A stretch of DNA of 28,906 nt. Origin: Planctomycetota bacterium (GTDB lineage Bacteria > Planctomycetota > B15-G4). Made by a program: the position numbers and the translations under genes. The notes beneath the pieces were generated by a model that ran no database searches, was not told where the DNA came from, and saw only the letters and a program-made list of their open reading frames with translations. The stretch lies in assembly GCA_003644265.1 (NCBI GenBank), contig QNBX01000043.1, positions 1 to 28,906 of the forward strand, read 5' to 3'. The stretch's first letter is position 1. Every line of letters begins with the position of its first letter. Positions 8,570 through 17,186 of the stretch are shown here, piece after piece.

Positions 8570-8640
8570 CCGTCCTGCGCTCTACATGGTGAGGGTGTCG
8601 CCCGTGGCGCCCGAGAGGTCGCCGTAGAGCGAGGACGCGC

Positions 8641-8871
8641 CGTCGTCGGCGCAGCGGCCGTGAGTGCGCCGACCGCCTCATCCCGCTTGGTGAGCGGCAC
8701 CTGGGGTGCGTGCTGCGGGAGTACGTCACGTACGACAACACCGGGCGTTGCCATCAGTCGCTGGATGGGGACGCGCCGGTGCCGCGACGACGATGGGCAC
8801 TCGATGACGGCAACGTGCCGGCCACGCCGGTTCTCGGCGGACTGCATCACGTCTACTCGCGCGCTGCGTGA
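8641..8871 (+). pseudogene. Integrase-type transposase, C-terminal remnant
   Basis: In frame from 8641 the sequence encodes 'RECADRLIPLGERHLGCVL', 'REYVTYDN' and 'LDGDAPVPR', ending 'VLGGLHHVYSRAA' and a TGA at 8869-8871. This is the typical C-terminus of the integrase-core transposases whose N-terminal end is recognisable at 3035-3235. Upstream in this frame there is a stop near 8590, so only about the last 75 codons survive and no start is present. The acidic catalytic residues of the core are mostly missing. A clear decayed insertion element. Confidence 0.7.
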
Positions 8872-9224
8872 TCGATGTGCAGGGAGCACGCTGCGACTTG
8901 GGTCCGCACGCCGTCGCGGGCCCTGTCACTACGGCCACTGATGCCTGCCGATGCGGCGCTCGTGAGCGCTCGTCGCGACCCGTATCCCGTGGTGGCGTTG
9001 GTCAAGTTGCATGATCAAGAGCGCGGACGGAGTTTCCGGGACGGACAGGCGTCGCCGCGTTCGTCTGTCTCGGTGCGAGCCCATGCCCTCAGGATGGTGT
9101 GAGGGCTCATGATGGCTACAATGGCAATCCGACCAAGCCCGGTCCGGACTGCGCCTGCGCCAGCGTTTCCTGTAGGCCAGACCCCAGACGCTCCCGGGCG
9201 CTCGCTCCACCGTATGGAACTCCC
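8872..9224. other. Intergenic region upstream of arylsulfatase
   Basis: No gene is visible on either strand. The only structured element I can propose is a TACAAT hexamer at 9117-9122 as a -10 box, about 100 bases before the sulfatase ATG. Its -35 region is weak. Confidence 0.35.
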
Positions 9225-11587
9225 ATGAAGACCCATCTGATCACGACGACGTGCGCCCTCGCGACCCTGCTCGGCTGCTCGGGCACTGCTGGGCTGGGGC
9301 CGCGGGCGCTCGATCGCACGACCCTCCCGATCATGGAGCCGGCTCGTCCGACGTTCAGCGAACTCGACGTGCGTGATGTCGAGCCGCCGCCGCGCTTCGA
9401 GGTGAAGGCGCCCGCGGGAGCGCCCAATGTGGTGATCGTACTCATCGACGACGTCGGCTTCGGCGCCACCAGCACCTTCGGGGGGCCGATCCAGACACCG
9501 ACGCTCGACCGACTGGCGGCCGAGGGCCTCTCCTACAACAACTTCCACACCACGGCGCTCTGCTCGCCCACCCGGAACGCGCTCAAGACCGGGCGCAACC
9601 ACCACACGACCAACACGGGCTCGATCATGGAGACCGCGACGGCCTTCCCCGGCAACACCGGGCAGGTGCCAAACAGCGTCGCGCCCCTGGCGGAGATGCT
9701 CCGGCTCAACGGCTACAGCACCGGCGCATTCGGCAAGTGGCACGAGACCGCGGCCTGGGAGACCAGCGTCTCCGGTCCCTTCGACCGCTGGCCAACCCAC
9801 CAGGGCTTCGACAAGTTCTACGGCTTCATCGGAGGCGAGACGGATCAGTGGTACCCGCTGGTTTATGACGGCGTCACCCGGGTCGCTCCTCCCCACACCG
9901 AGGGGTACCACTTCACGGTGGACATGACGGATCAGGCCATCAACTGGGTCAAGGCCCAGCAATCGATGACGCCCGACAAGCCCTTCTTCATGTACTACGC
10001 GACGGGCGCCGTCCACGCGCCGCACCACGTCCCCAAGAGCTGGGCCGACAAGTACGCCGGGCGCTTCGATCAGGGCTGGGACCAGGTGCGCCAGGAGACG
10101 ACCGAGCGCCAGCTGCAGATGGGGGTCATCCCGGCCGGGACCGAGCTCGGCCAGAAGCCCGAGGAGATCGTGGACTGGGACACGCTGCCGGCCGACAACC
10201 GCCGGCTCTTCGCGCGTCAGGCCGAAGTGTTCGCGGCTTCATGGAGCAGACCGACACCGAGGTCGGGCGCATGGTCGACGCGCTGGACGAGATCGGCGAG
10301 CTGGACGACACGCTGTTCATCTACATCGCGGGCGACAACGGGACCAGCGCCGAGGGTGGCTTCGTCGGCATGTACAACGAGATGACCTACTTCAACCAGG
10401 TCGAGGAGAAGGTCGAGGATCTGGTCCCGCTGATCGAGGAATGGGGCGGCCCGCAGACCTTCCCGCACATGGCGGCGGGCTGGGCCGTGGCCTTCGACGC
10501 TCCCTTCTCGTGGACCAAGCAGGTGGCCTCGGACTTCGGCGGTACGCGCAACGGCATGGTCATGCGCTGGCCCGGCGGGATCGCGGACCAGGGCGGCCTG
10601 CGCACTCAGTTCTCGCACGTCATCGACATCGCGCCGACGATCCTCGAGGCGGCGGGTCTGCCGGAACCCAGCAGCGTCAACGGCACTCCACAGACGCCCA
10701 TGGAGGGTGTCAGCCTGAACTACACCTTTGACGACGCCGAGGCGCCGGAGCGGCACACCACCCAGTACTTCGAGATGTTCGGCAATCGCGCCATCTACCA
10801 CGACGGGTGGCTCGCCCGGACGCTGCACCGGGCCCCGTGGCAGACGGCCGAGCAGACGCCGCTCGAGGACGACATCTGGGACCTCTACAACGTCCGCGAG
10901 GACTTCAGCCTCGCCAGGAACCTCGCGGCCGATCACCCCGGGCGCCTGGCCGAGCTGCAGGACTTGTTCATGAGCGAGGCGGAGAGGTACCACGTCCTGC
11001 CGATCGATGATCGCACCGTCGAGCGGGTTAACGCCGCCATCGCCGGTCGGCCGGACCTGCTGGGAGATCGCACGTCGCTCACGCTCTACGACGGCATGAA
11101 CGGCATGCTGGAGAACACCTTCATCAACGTGAAGAACCGCTCCAAGACCATCACCGCCGAGCTGGTGATCCCGGAGGGTGGCGCCAGCGGCGTGATCCTG
11201 GCGCAGGGCGGCCGCTTCGGCGGTTGGTCGCTCTACATGCAGGATGGGAAGCCGATCTACACCTACAACTTCCTGGGGCTCTCCCGCGACACGGTCGCCG
11301 CGTCGGCGGCGCTGCCGGCCGGGCCCACCACCGTGGTGCTCGACTTCGTCTACGACGGCGGTGGCTACGGGAAGGGCGGTGTGGCGACGCTCTCCGTCGA
11401 CGGCGAGGTGCTGGCCGAGGGGCGCATCGAGCGGACCCAGCCCCTGATCTTCTCGGCCGACGAGACGGCCGACGTCGGCCTCGACAATCAGACGCCCGTG
11501 GCCGAGGGCATCGGCATCGGCCGCGACGAGACGCGCTTCAGCGGGACGATCCGCAAGGTCACCGTGGAGGTGCGGGACGAGCCTTAG
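9225..11587 (+). pseudogene. Arylsulfatase lipoprotein, single frameshift near 10232
   Basis: Two adjacent frames together encode one protein of ~785 residues. The first frame starts at ATG 9225 with a lipobox (LLGC, Cys18), the paired metal-binding Asp75-Asp76 ('VLIDDVGFG') and the sulfatase signature 'CSPTR' (Cys113, converted to formylglycine in active enzymes). It stays open with meaningless sequence after ~10232. The second frame picks up with 'FMEQTDTEVGRMVDALDE' and 'YIAGDNGTSAEGG', and continues to a beta-sandwich-like C-terminal region and stop at 11587. The family reads 'VFAGF' across the junction, so one base appears to be missing in GCGGC at ~10230-10236. All catalytic motifs are kept. 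Either a sequencing error or a recent mutation explains this. Confidence 0.85.
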
Positions 11588-11591
11588 GCAG

Positions 11592-11611
11592 CCGCGCCAG
11601 CGAGCGCGCGG
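11592..11611. terminator. GC hairpin between convergent genes
   Basis: CCGCGC (11592-11597) pairs with GCGCGG (11606-11611) around an eight-base loop. It sits in the 28 bp between the arylsulfatase and the outer-membrane protein genes, which converge. There is no T tract, so intrinsic termination is uncertain. Confidence 0.35.
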
Positions 11612-11615
11612 TTGG

Positions 11616-12542
11616 TCAGAAGCGGAACGCCCAGCCGAAGAGCGGGCCGCTGATCCGCATGTCGAACTCGAATCGATCGGGGCCGCTCCCGTCCGATCGA
11701 TCGATGGAGAGGTGGCGCCAGCCCATGACGACGCTGCCCCCGCTGTCGGTCTTGCGGGAGAACAGCAGCGCGGCTTGCCAGGTGGAGTCCGAGCCGTCGC
11801 CGACACCGAAGCCTCCGACGTCAGCGCCGGCCACGAGCGACCAACGATCGTCCAGCTCCCAGCGCTTCTCGGCGGCCACCAGGGGGTCCCACCAGTCCTG
11901 GCTGCCATCGGCGCTGGACAGCGTCGGGCCGCCGACGGCCTTCAGCTCGACGTCCAGGCCCAGATTCCAGTAGCGTGCACCGACGAAGACGATTGGAGCC
12001 TCGGGACCGTCGCCGAGGGCCTGCCCGACCTTGATCGTCGCGAAGTAGGCTCGCTGGCTGGCCTCGATCTCCACAGGGCCCTGCTTCACTTCGTCTGAGA
12101 CGGCCAGATAACTCTGATCCAGGCGCAGGACCGTGTCGCCCTGGCGAGCCTCGGCGCTCAACAGCAGCGCGACGTCGAGGTTGCTGAGGATGTCGTCGAA
12201 GCCCAGATCGACCTCGCCCTTGTGGCCCTTGGCTGTGATGTCTCCTTTCTGGGAGACGGCCCAGAGGTAGGGGGCCAGCGCGAACTGCCAGCCGTCATCA
12301 GCCGGAGGCGCGGTCGCCGCGGCACCGTGCGGCACGGTCAGCAGCTGTAGCTCCGGCGTGGCCGCCTGGCCTGCAGGCTCGTCGGCAGGCGTCGCCGTCA
12401 GCGGTGGGCTCCCCGCTTGCAGCAGAGCGCCAAAGCGAGGCGTCGCCGCCTCAGCGGAGAGGGGCAGAGCGGCGCTCGAGACGCAGGCCGGCAACAGCAG
12501 GGCTGCAACGAGGGAGACGGCGCCGGTGGCGAGGGTGCGCAT
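11616..12542 (-). CDS. Outer-membrane beta-barrel-like lipoprotein
   Basis: The 308-residue protein starts with a lipoprotein signal (LLLPAC, Cys20), followed by an Ala/Pro-rich stretch. From ~80 onward it shows alternating beta-strand sequence of outer-membrane barrels: '[15 protein letters not shown]', '[13 protein letters not shown]', '[10 protein letters not shown]'. It ends 'GWAFRF', with the C-terminal aromatic Phe typical of BAM substrates. An ATG nine bases upstream (12551) is an equally possible start, and neither has a clear ribosome site. It converges on the arylsulfatase, but no functional link is shown. The fold call is by inspection, and the function is unknown. Confidence 0.75.
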   Translation of the reverse strand: MRTLATGAVSLVAALLLPACVSSAALPLSAEAATPRFGALLQAGSPPLTATPADEPAGQAATPELQLLTVPHGAAATAPPADDGWQFALAPYLWAVSQKGDITAKGHKGEVDLGFDDILSNLDVALLLSAEARQGDTVLRLDQSYLAVSDEVKQGPVEIEASQRAYFATIKVGQALGDGPEAPIVFVGARYWNLGLDVELKAVGGPTLSSADGSQDWWDPLVAAEKRWELDDRWSLVAGADVGGFGVGDGSDSTWQAALLFSRKTDSGGSVVMGWRHLSIDRSDGSGPDRFEFDMRISGPLFGWAFRF

Positions 12543-12676
12543 GGCAGGCATTCTAGCCGGGAGCTGGCCGAGCGCGCGCCGATGCTCGCGGCGGCCCAGG
12601 CCGCGTCGGTGCAGGGTCGCCTGGCATGCGGCCCGCGCCGTGGACAGCGCGTCACGCGGGTGGGCAGCCAGCCGCC

Positions 12677-12979
12677 GAGGACCAGCTGCAGGTCACGCGA
12701 AATGTGAGCGTTGAGGCGATTGGCAGGCGTCGTGTCGCCGCGGGTGACGGCGCGGAAGACGCTCTCGCGGTCATCACCGACGAAGGGCGCCCGAGCGGTC
12801 AGGGCCTCGTACAGCGTCACGCCCAGGGAGTAGACATCAGTGCGTGCGTCGACTTCCCGGCTGTTGCCCGTGATCTGCTCGGGTGACATGTACTTCGGCG
12901 TCCCGATCCGCTCACCGGAGCGGGTCAGCGTCAGGTCCGCCCCGGACGCGTCGAGGGCCAGCCCGAAGTCGAGTACCAC
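12677..12979 (-). pseudogene. Ser/Thr protein kinase (PknB type) remnant
   Basis: About 100 codons encode the activation segment and C-lobe of a Hanks-type kinase: the DFG motif in '[10 protein letters not shown]', '[13 protein letters not shown]' and '[18 protein letters not shown]'. The N-lobe, the ATP-binding lysine and the HRD loop are absent. In frame, a stop codon lies four codons upstream of the first valine. Another frame offers an ATG at 13047 with AAGGAT upstream and a peptide 'MADQQSQDAQDTQDAG', perhaps the original N-terminus joined by an internal deletion (inference). After 'RDLQLVL' the sequence no longer resembles a kinase. Not functional as a kinase. Confidence 0.75.
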
Positions 12980-13066
12980 CGGCTCCCCTCACGGGGCTCC
13001 CCGGCGTCCTGGGTATCCTGGGCGTCCTGAGATTGCTGGTCGGCCATGGTCGGTCATCCTTGCGGC

Positions 13067-13120
13067 CCTCTACACTAAACTCGCGGGGCTGAACTGTCTC
13101 AGGCACGTTGGCACAGAGGG
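13067..13120 (+). repeat. 54-bp perfect inverted repeat, left copy
   Basis: The sequence begins CCTCTACACTAAACTCGCGG and ends GGCACGTTGGCACAGAGGG. Its exact reverse complement is at 14353-14406. The pair encloses 1232 bp holding one secreted-protein gene. No target-site duplication is visible just outside the repeats. Confidence 0.92.
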
Positions 13121-13332
13121 CTGGACCTGGCTGATAGCGTGCTGCGGGGTTGGGTGAAGCAGGCCGAGATCGACGAGGGCCAGGGCGCTGCGGGCACGCT
13201 GATCGCCCGGCGAAGCTGCCCGCGCCACGGACGCGCCCCTCGACGAAGACCACATCGTGGGGCAGTCTTCGGAGTCCGGCGCAGCGCTCCCCCTCCACCG
13301 GCCTCACACCGATCTCAGCACGAGTCCCCACC

Positions 13333-14268
13333 ATGCGTAGCCTGTTCACCACCTCCCTTGTGACTCTCGCCGCCCTGAGCGCGCCCGCCTCGGGACAGCT
13401 CACGTCCTACGGATTTGACGGCATCGGAGCGCCGGGCGCGTTCCATCAGATCCCCCCCGGGTTCGCCAACGGGCCGCACCTGGAGTACGCGGGCGTGACG
13501 TTGGACGGCGGCGTGATCCTGATCGACGCGCTGTTCGGGAACACCGCCACGTCGGGCGACAACATCCTGGCCACCTGCGACACCTGCGGCCTGGGCGACA
13601 ACCCTCCCACCGGCCTGCCGGGCGACATCACCGGCGTGTTCGACGAGCCCGCGTCGTTCATCCAGCTGGACGTCATCAACGGCGTAGCCAGCAACGCGGG
13701 CTTCACCCTCACCGGCTACGACGCCGGGGGCGTGGAGCTGGGGGCGACCAGCGTCAACACCGGCCCGGCCGGCGGCTCCTCGCCCGTGGCTCACATCGAG
13801 CTGGAGGTCGAGGGGATGCTGTCCTTCGTGCTCTCCACCAACCTGTCCACCGGCTACACCTTCGCCATGGACACGCTCAAGTTCGGTGACAAGCCGGGCA
13901 CGTGGACCAACCTGGGCGGCACGCTGGTGGGCTCCAACGGACCGCCCAGGCTCACGGGCATGGGGCCGCTCACAGGCGGCAGCGACAACCAGGTCAACCT
14001 GGGGCGCGCGCTCCCGGGCGCGTCGTGTTGGTTCGTGCTCGGCTTCTCGCCGCTGAACGCGCCCTTCAAGGGAGGCGTGCTCGTGCCGACGCCCGACCTC
14101 GTGCTCGGTGGGTTCGTCGTCGAGCCCACGGCCACACTGAACGTGCCCTTCGCCTGGCCCGTGGGCGTCCCGTCCGGAGCCGTGCTCATCTCCCAGGCCT
14201 GGATCGCAGACCCCGTCGGCATCAAGGGCTTCGCGGCCAGCAACGGGCTCGAAGCGAAGGCGCCGTAG
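13333..14268 (+). CDS. Secreted protein with planctomycete-type C-terminal domain
   Basis: The 311-residue protein has a clear Sec signal peptide (MRSLFTTSLVTLAALSAPAS, cleavage probably after ASG). Residues ~22-180 form a Gly/Thr-rich beta-sandwich-like region with 'YGFDGIG', a CDTC motif and 'MDTLKFG'. This reminds me of lectin-like or PEP-CTERM-associated surface proteins. Residues ~225-311 are the shared terminal domain: 'WFVLGFSPLNAPFKGG', 'GVPSGAVLISQAWIADP', 'GFAASNGL'. The same domain type ends the neighbouring protein at 14422-15699. Such domains may serve in export or surface anchoring (inference). The whole gene lies between the 54-bp inverted repeats. Confidence 0.82.
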   Translation: MRSLFTTSLVTLAALSAPASGQLTSYGFDGIGAPGAFHQIPPGFANGPHLEYAGVTLDGGVILIDALFGNTATSGDNILATCDTCGLGDNPPTGLPGDITGVFDEPASFIQLDVINGVASNAGFTLTGYDAGGVELGATSVNTGPAGGSSPVAHIELEVEGMLSFVLSTNLSTGYTFAMDTLKFGDKPGTWTNLGGTLVGSNGPPRLTGMGPLTGGSDNQVNLGRALPGASCWFVLGFSPLNAPFKGGVLVPTPDLVLGGFVVEPTATLNVPFAWPVGVPSGAVLISQAWIADPVGIKGFAASNGLEAKAP

Positions 14269-14352
14269 TAGGGCTCGCGCCCGGTGCGCCTTGCAGGCGT
14301 CCGGTGCGTGCTCGCCTTGCGCTCGGTACGTGCTGTGCGCGCGTGACCGCAA

Positions 14353-14406
14353 CCCTCTGTGCCAACGTGCCTGAGACAGTTCAGCCCCGCGAGTTTAGTG
14401 TAGAGG
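14353..14406 (-). repeat. 54-bp perfect inverted repeat, right copy
   Basis: This is the exact reverse complement of 13067-13120. It lies between the stop of the secreted-protein gene (14268) and the stop of the next gene on the other strand (14422), only 15 bases from the latter. Confidence 0.92.
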
Positions 14407-14421
14407 ACCAGGGAGCGGGCC

Positions 14422-15699
14422 TCATGGCGTGAGGCCCCGCAGCGTCATGCTGGAGGACCAACCCGTCCCCGGCGGAACCCAGGCCTGGGCCCAGATCAGC
14501 AGCCCGGCGGGGACGGACGGCCCGACGAAGGCAAGCTCTGCGCGTCCGGATGCGTCGCTGGAGAGCGACAGCAGCAGCGTCGGCTGGGGCCCGAGCACGC
14601 CTCCCTTGAACGGTTGCAGCAGGGCCGAGGCGCCCACCACGAGGAAGACCGCGGAGCAAGCCGTCGCGCCGGCGACGAGCAGGGTGTTGGCCGAGCCGGG
14701 GGCGAGCGATCCCGTGGGGGCCAGCAGCGGGGGCAGCAACCGCGGCGGCGCCGAGTTCGGTCCGGCCGTGGTCCACGGGCCTGCGGCGGTGGGGAAGGAC
14801 ACGGCCACGACGCAGTGGCCCACGCTGTCGCCGAGGGGGAGCAGGCGCTGGGTCGTGATCGTCAGCTCGTTCGCGCCGGCGAGCACCAACGCCGCGAGGG
14901 TGGGGTCGTCGTCCAACAGGTCGTAGGGCCCCGGGCCGGGGCCGCTGCCCTGCCAGGAGTCGTTCGGCGTGCCGGTGCCGGACAGCACGCCGCCCGCCGG
15001 GCCGCTGCCGACGACGAGCGCGTCGGTTCCTGCGCCGCTGCCGTCGTCTGCCTCCCCGTCCAGGGCGTCCATGATGAGGTGCAGCCCGCCGCCGGGATAG
15101 GTCGTCGACAGGTCGAGTTCGGCCCTGGCCAGTCCCGGCGTCCAGGAGTCGCTCTCGGTGGATGCGTAGCCGCACCAGAAGTCGACGGACCGTTCGGGGA
15201 AGCCGTCGAGATCCGTGATGAGCACGACGGTGAGCGCTTCGCCCAGCGCCCAGGGCTCGTCGCCCAGGGGCTTGTGGCCCGCGCCGTCGATGGTCCAGAC
15301 GTGGCCGGGCGTCACGTCGACGGGAACCAAGCCGACGTAGACCGCCAGCATGAGCTTGTTCCACTGGGGTGGCGGGCTGGCGTCGGCGCAGAGCGTGCCG
15401 AACACCGCATGGCCGTCCACGAGCAGGCTGTCGGTGGAGGGCGGCAAATGGTCCGTGCGAAAGCTCCACACGATCAGCCGGTGGACCACCTCACCCGCTG
15501 GCTCGGGCACGAACAGCGTGTGCGTGTCCGCCGACTTCGTGGACGTGCCGCGGGCCAGGATGTCGGCGCCGGGTCCGACGTGGTGCAGGGTCGCCGCGGG
15601 GCCGATGCCCGTCTGCCAAACGATCTGGGCTCGGGTCGCGCTCAGGAGCAGGGCGATCGCAGCGGCCGTTGCCAGGGCATGGCGTCGTACCTGGCGCAT
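14422..15699 (-). CDS. Secreted protein with planctomycete-type C-terminal domain
   Basis: The 425-residue product begins with a signal peptide 'MRQVRRHALATAAAIALLLS' cleaved near 'ATRA'. ATG 15699 is chosen because GGGAGG lies eight bases before it. The frame is open further upstream, but without a signal peptide or ribosome site. Residues ~26-330 look extracellular and beta-rich, with 'VDFWCGYASTESDSWTPG' and Gly/Asp-rich loops ('GSGPGPGPYDLLDDDP'). No enzyme motif is recognised. Residues ~345-425 form the shared terminal domain ('FLVVGASALLQPFKGGVLG' to 'SMTLRGLTP'). It is convergent with the gene at 13333-14268, which ends in the same domain type. Likely surface-exposed or secreted. Function unknown. 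Confidence 0.8.
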   Translation of the reverse strand: MRQVRRHALATAAAIALLLSATRAQIVWQTGIGPAATLHHVGPGADILARGTSTKSADTHTLFVPEPAGEVVHRLIVWSFRTDHLPPSTDSLLVDGHAVFGTLCADASPPPQWNKLMLAVYVGLVPVDVTPGHVWTIDGAGHKPLGDEPWALGEALTVVLITDLDGFPERSVDFWCGYASTESDSWTPGLARAELDLSTTYPGGGLHLIMDALDGEADDGSGAGTDALVVGSGPAGGVLSGTGTPNDSWQGSGPGPGPYDLLDDDPTLAALVLAGANELTITTQRLLPLGDSVGHCVVAVSFPTAAGPWTTAGPNSAPPRLLPPLLAPTGSLAPGSANTLLVAGATACSAVFLVVGASALLQPFKGGVLGPQPTLLLSLSSDASGRAELAFVGPSVPAGLLIWAQAWVPPGTGWSSSMTLRGLTP

Positions 15700-15858
15700 G
15701 CGGAGATCCTCCCGATGAGCGATGCATTGAGGATAGGCCATGCCGAGCGTTCCGTGGAGCGGGCGCTCCTGGCGCCTCCATCCGACCAACAGGCCCCTGC
15801 TACGATGCCGGCCCGGTCCGCGGGTCGATGGCGCGGCGCGAGCACGCTCGGACGACAG

Positions 15859-16140
15859 ATGACTCCTCCCGAAGATCAGCTTGATCCGCTCACCGAGGTC
15901 GTGCGATTGCCCTACCGGGGCTCCGAACTCCTGCAGCACCCGCTCTGGAACAAGACCAGCGGCTTCAGCGAGGAGGAGTGCGACGCGTTTGGGCTGCGTG
16001 GGCTGATCCCGCCCCACGTCGATACGCTCGAGCAGCAGGCCGAGCGCGTGCGCCTGGCGCTCGGCGGGCACGAGACGACTTCGCTCGGCACATGCTGCTG
16101 CGCCTGCTCCACGGAACGCTCGGCCTGCCTCTCCGCCCAG
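15859..16140 (+). pseudogene. Malic enzyme, decayed 5' fragment
   Basis: From ATG 15859 the first ~65 codons read 'YRGSELLQHPLWNKTSGFSE' and 'CDAFGLRGLIPPHVDTLEQQ'. This is the conserved N-terminus of NAD(P)-dependent malic enzymes, which decarboxylate malate to pyruvate. After 'RVRLALGG' the homology seems to continue in another frame as 'DDFARHMLLRLLHGT' and is then lost. The catalytic Tyr/Lys region and the NAD domain are missing. A TACGAT at 15801-15806 may be the old -10 box. The gene is a remnant. Confidence 0.65.
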
Positions 16141-16570
16141 CTTGCCGTTGTCCGCCACCTTGGCGGCCCGGTCCTACGCAGCGCGCGCGGGCTGAGCAGT
16201 CCTTCGGGCGCCTCGCACCGCACCGCGGGCCGGTCCCCTCCCCTCAGCGCCTCACCCGTCTCGGGGACACCCCGGGTGCCACTCGGTCGGCGAGGGCGTG
16301 AACAGCCACGCTGGCCGCCGGCGTTCGGTGTGGGGGGCGGCCTTGGACTTCCCATGCACCGACCAGGGCTATGTCGCTGCGCGACTGACACGCGGACGAC
16401 TCCAGACCGGCGAGTCGGGGGACGGAGGTGCGCGCCCCGCGAGCGCGGCCCTTGCGCGATCGGCCTCTCTCGCCGAGGATCGGACCGCGCTCCATACAGG
16501 GCAGGCTTCCCGGGGGGGATGAGCGCCGCGCTTCCGCGTGCCTCCCCAATACAACTGAGGAGGACCTCGC
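16141..16570. other. No recognisable gene
   Basis: This GC-rich stretch follows the malic-enzyme remnant. All frames look non-coding to me (Arg/Pro/Ala-rich shadows). It may be decayed sequence from the same deletion event. Its end holds GAGGAGG (16557-16563), the ribosome-binding site for the next gene. Confidence 0.3.
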
Positions 16571-16993
16571 ATGACAGACCTCGGCGCATTGAGGATCACC
16601 GTCAACATCGACTTTCCCAACGGCGACCGCACGGCGGTGCCGGTGGTCACCAACTCCTGCGCGGAGGATGACACCGTCGCGTCGGGCTACAGCGCGGTGG
16701 AGTGGTTTGTGAACTGCAACCTGCCGCTGGACAACGAGGAGAACCTTACGCTCACCGGCGTGACCTTCTACACCGACGCGACCAAGCGCACCCCGTACAA
16801 CCCGCCCTGCTTCAACATGCCGGGCAGCAACAACGGCCGGCTCGCCTGGGCGATCGGGTTCAGCGACCAGGCCGTCGACCAGGACACGCCGCTGACGTAC
16901 GTGCTGACCTTCAAGGACGACCTGTTCAACAACCTGCGCTGGGACCCGACGCTCACCATCCAGAAGCGCAACGCGACCGCCGGCGCCGGCTGA
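16571..16993 (+). CDS. Small conserved-looking protein of unknown function
   Basis: The 140-residue protein has an excellent ribosome-binding site (GAGGAGG, eight bases before the ATG). It has no signal peptide or membrane helix. Its composition suggests a single beta-sandwich domain: alternating hydrophobic strands ('LRITVNIDFPNG', 'LTLTGVTFYTD', 'LTYVLTFKDDLF'), ending 'WDPTLTIQKRN'. Three Cys residues (30, 49 and 79) are present. It stands alone, with decayed DNA on its left and a strong hairpin on its right. I do not recognise the family. Confidence 0.72.
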   Translation: MTDLGALRITVNIDFPNGDRTAVPVVTNSCAEDDTVASGYSAVEWFVNCNLPLDNEENLTLTGVTFYTDATKRTPYNPPCFNMPGSNNGRLAWAIGFSDQAVDQDTPLTYVLTFKDDLFNNLRWDPTLTIQKRNATAGAG

Positions 16994-17041
16994 GACAGCG
17001 CCGGCCGGGAACCCATCCGGCGGGACAGACCAGACACATCC

Positions 17042-17075
17042 CCGCGGGGCGGTGCCGCTTGGCGCCGCCCCGCGG
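17042..17075 (+). terminator. Strong GC hairpin
   Basis: CCGCGGGGCGG (17042-17052) pairs perfectly with CCGCCCCGCGG (17065-17075). Inside the loop GCC and GGC can add a further stem around GCTT. It lies between the 140-residue gene and the radical SAM gene. There is no T tract, so it may act as a terminator or as an mRNA-stabilising structure. Confidence 0.5.
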
Positions 17076-17141
17076 CGCGTTCCGGGGGAGGCGCAGCACG
17101 TGTCAAGTCAGATGGGGTCATCCGACCCGTACGGCCAGGGC

Positions 17142-17147
17142 TACAAT
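17142..17147 (+). promoter_or_regulatory. Possible -10 box (TACAAT) of the radical SAM gene
   Basis: TACAAT in the context GGCTACAATCC sits 39 bases before ATG 17187. The same GGCTACAAT string occurs before the arylsulfatase gene (9117-9122). The -35 region is not convincing. Confidence 0.35.
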
Positions 17148-17186
17148 CCCGCCGAGCGCTGATTCCGCCGGAGCCCGTCATTCCCC

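Noticed and set aside
12912..13403. Minus-strand frame upstream of the kinase remnant, crossing the left inverted repeat
   Set aside because: No recognisable domain or ribosome site, and it crosses the repeat. Coding character is poor.
15700..16158. N-terminal extension of the secreted protein at 14422-15699
   Set aside because: The extension lies opposite the malic-enzyme relic and lacks a ribosome site. The internal ATG has a Shine-Dalgarno and a proper signal peptide.
14614..16671. Long plus-strand frame across the secreted protein and malic enzyme relic
   Set aside because: Only the short part from 15859 to about 16070 has family similarity. The rest is antisense to the secreted-protein gene or low-complexity.
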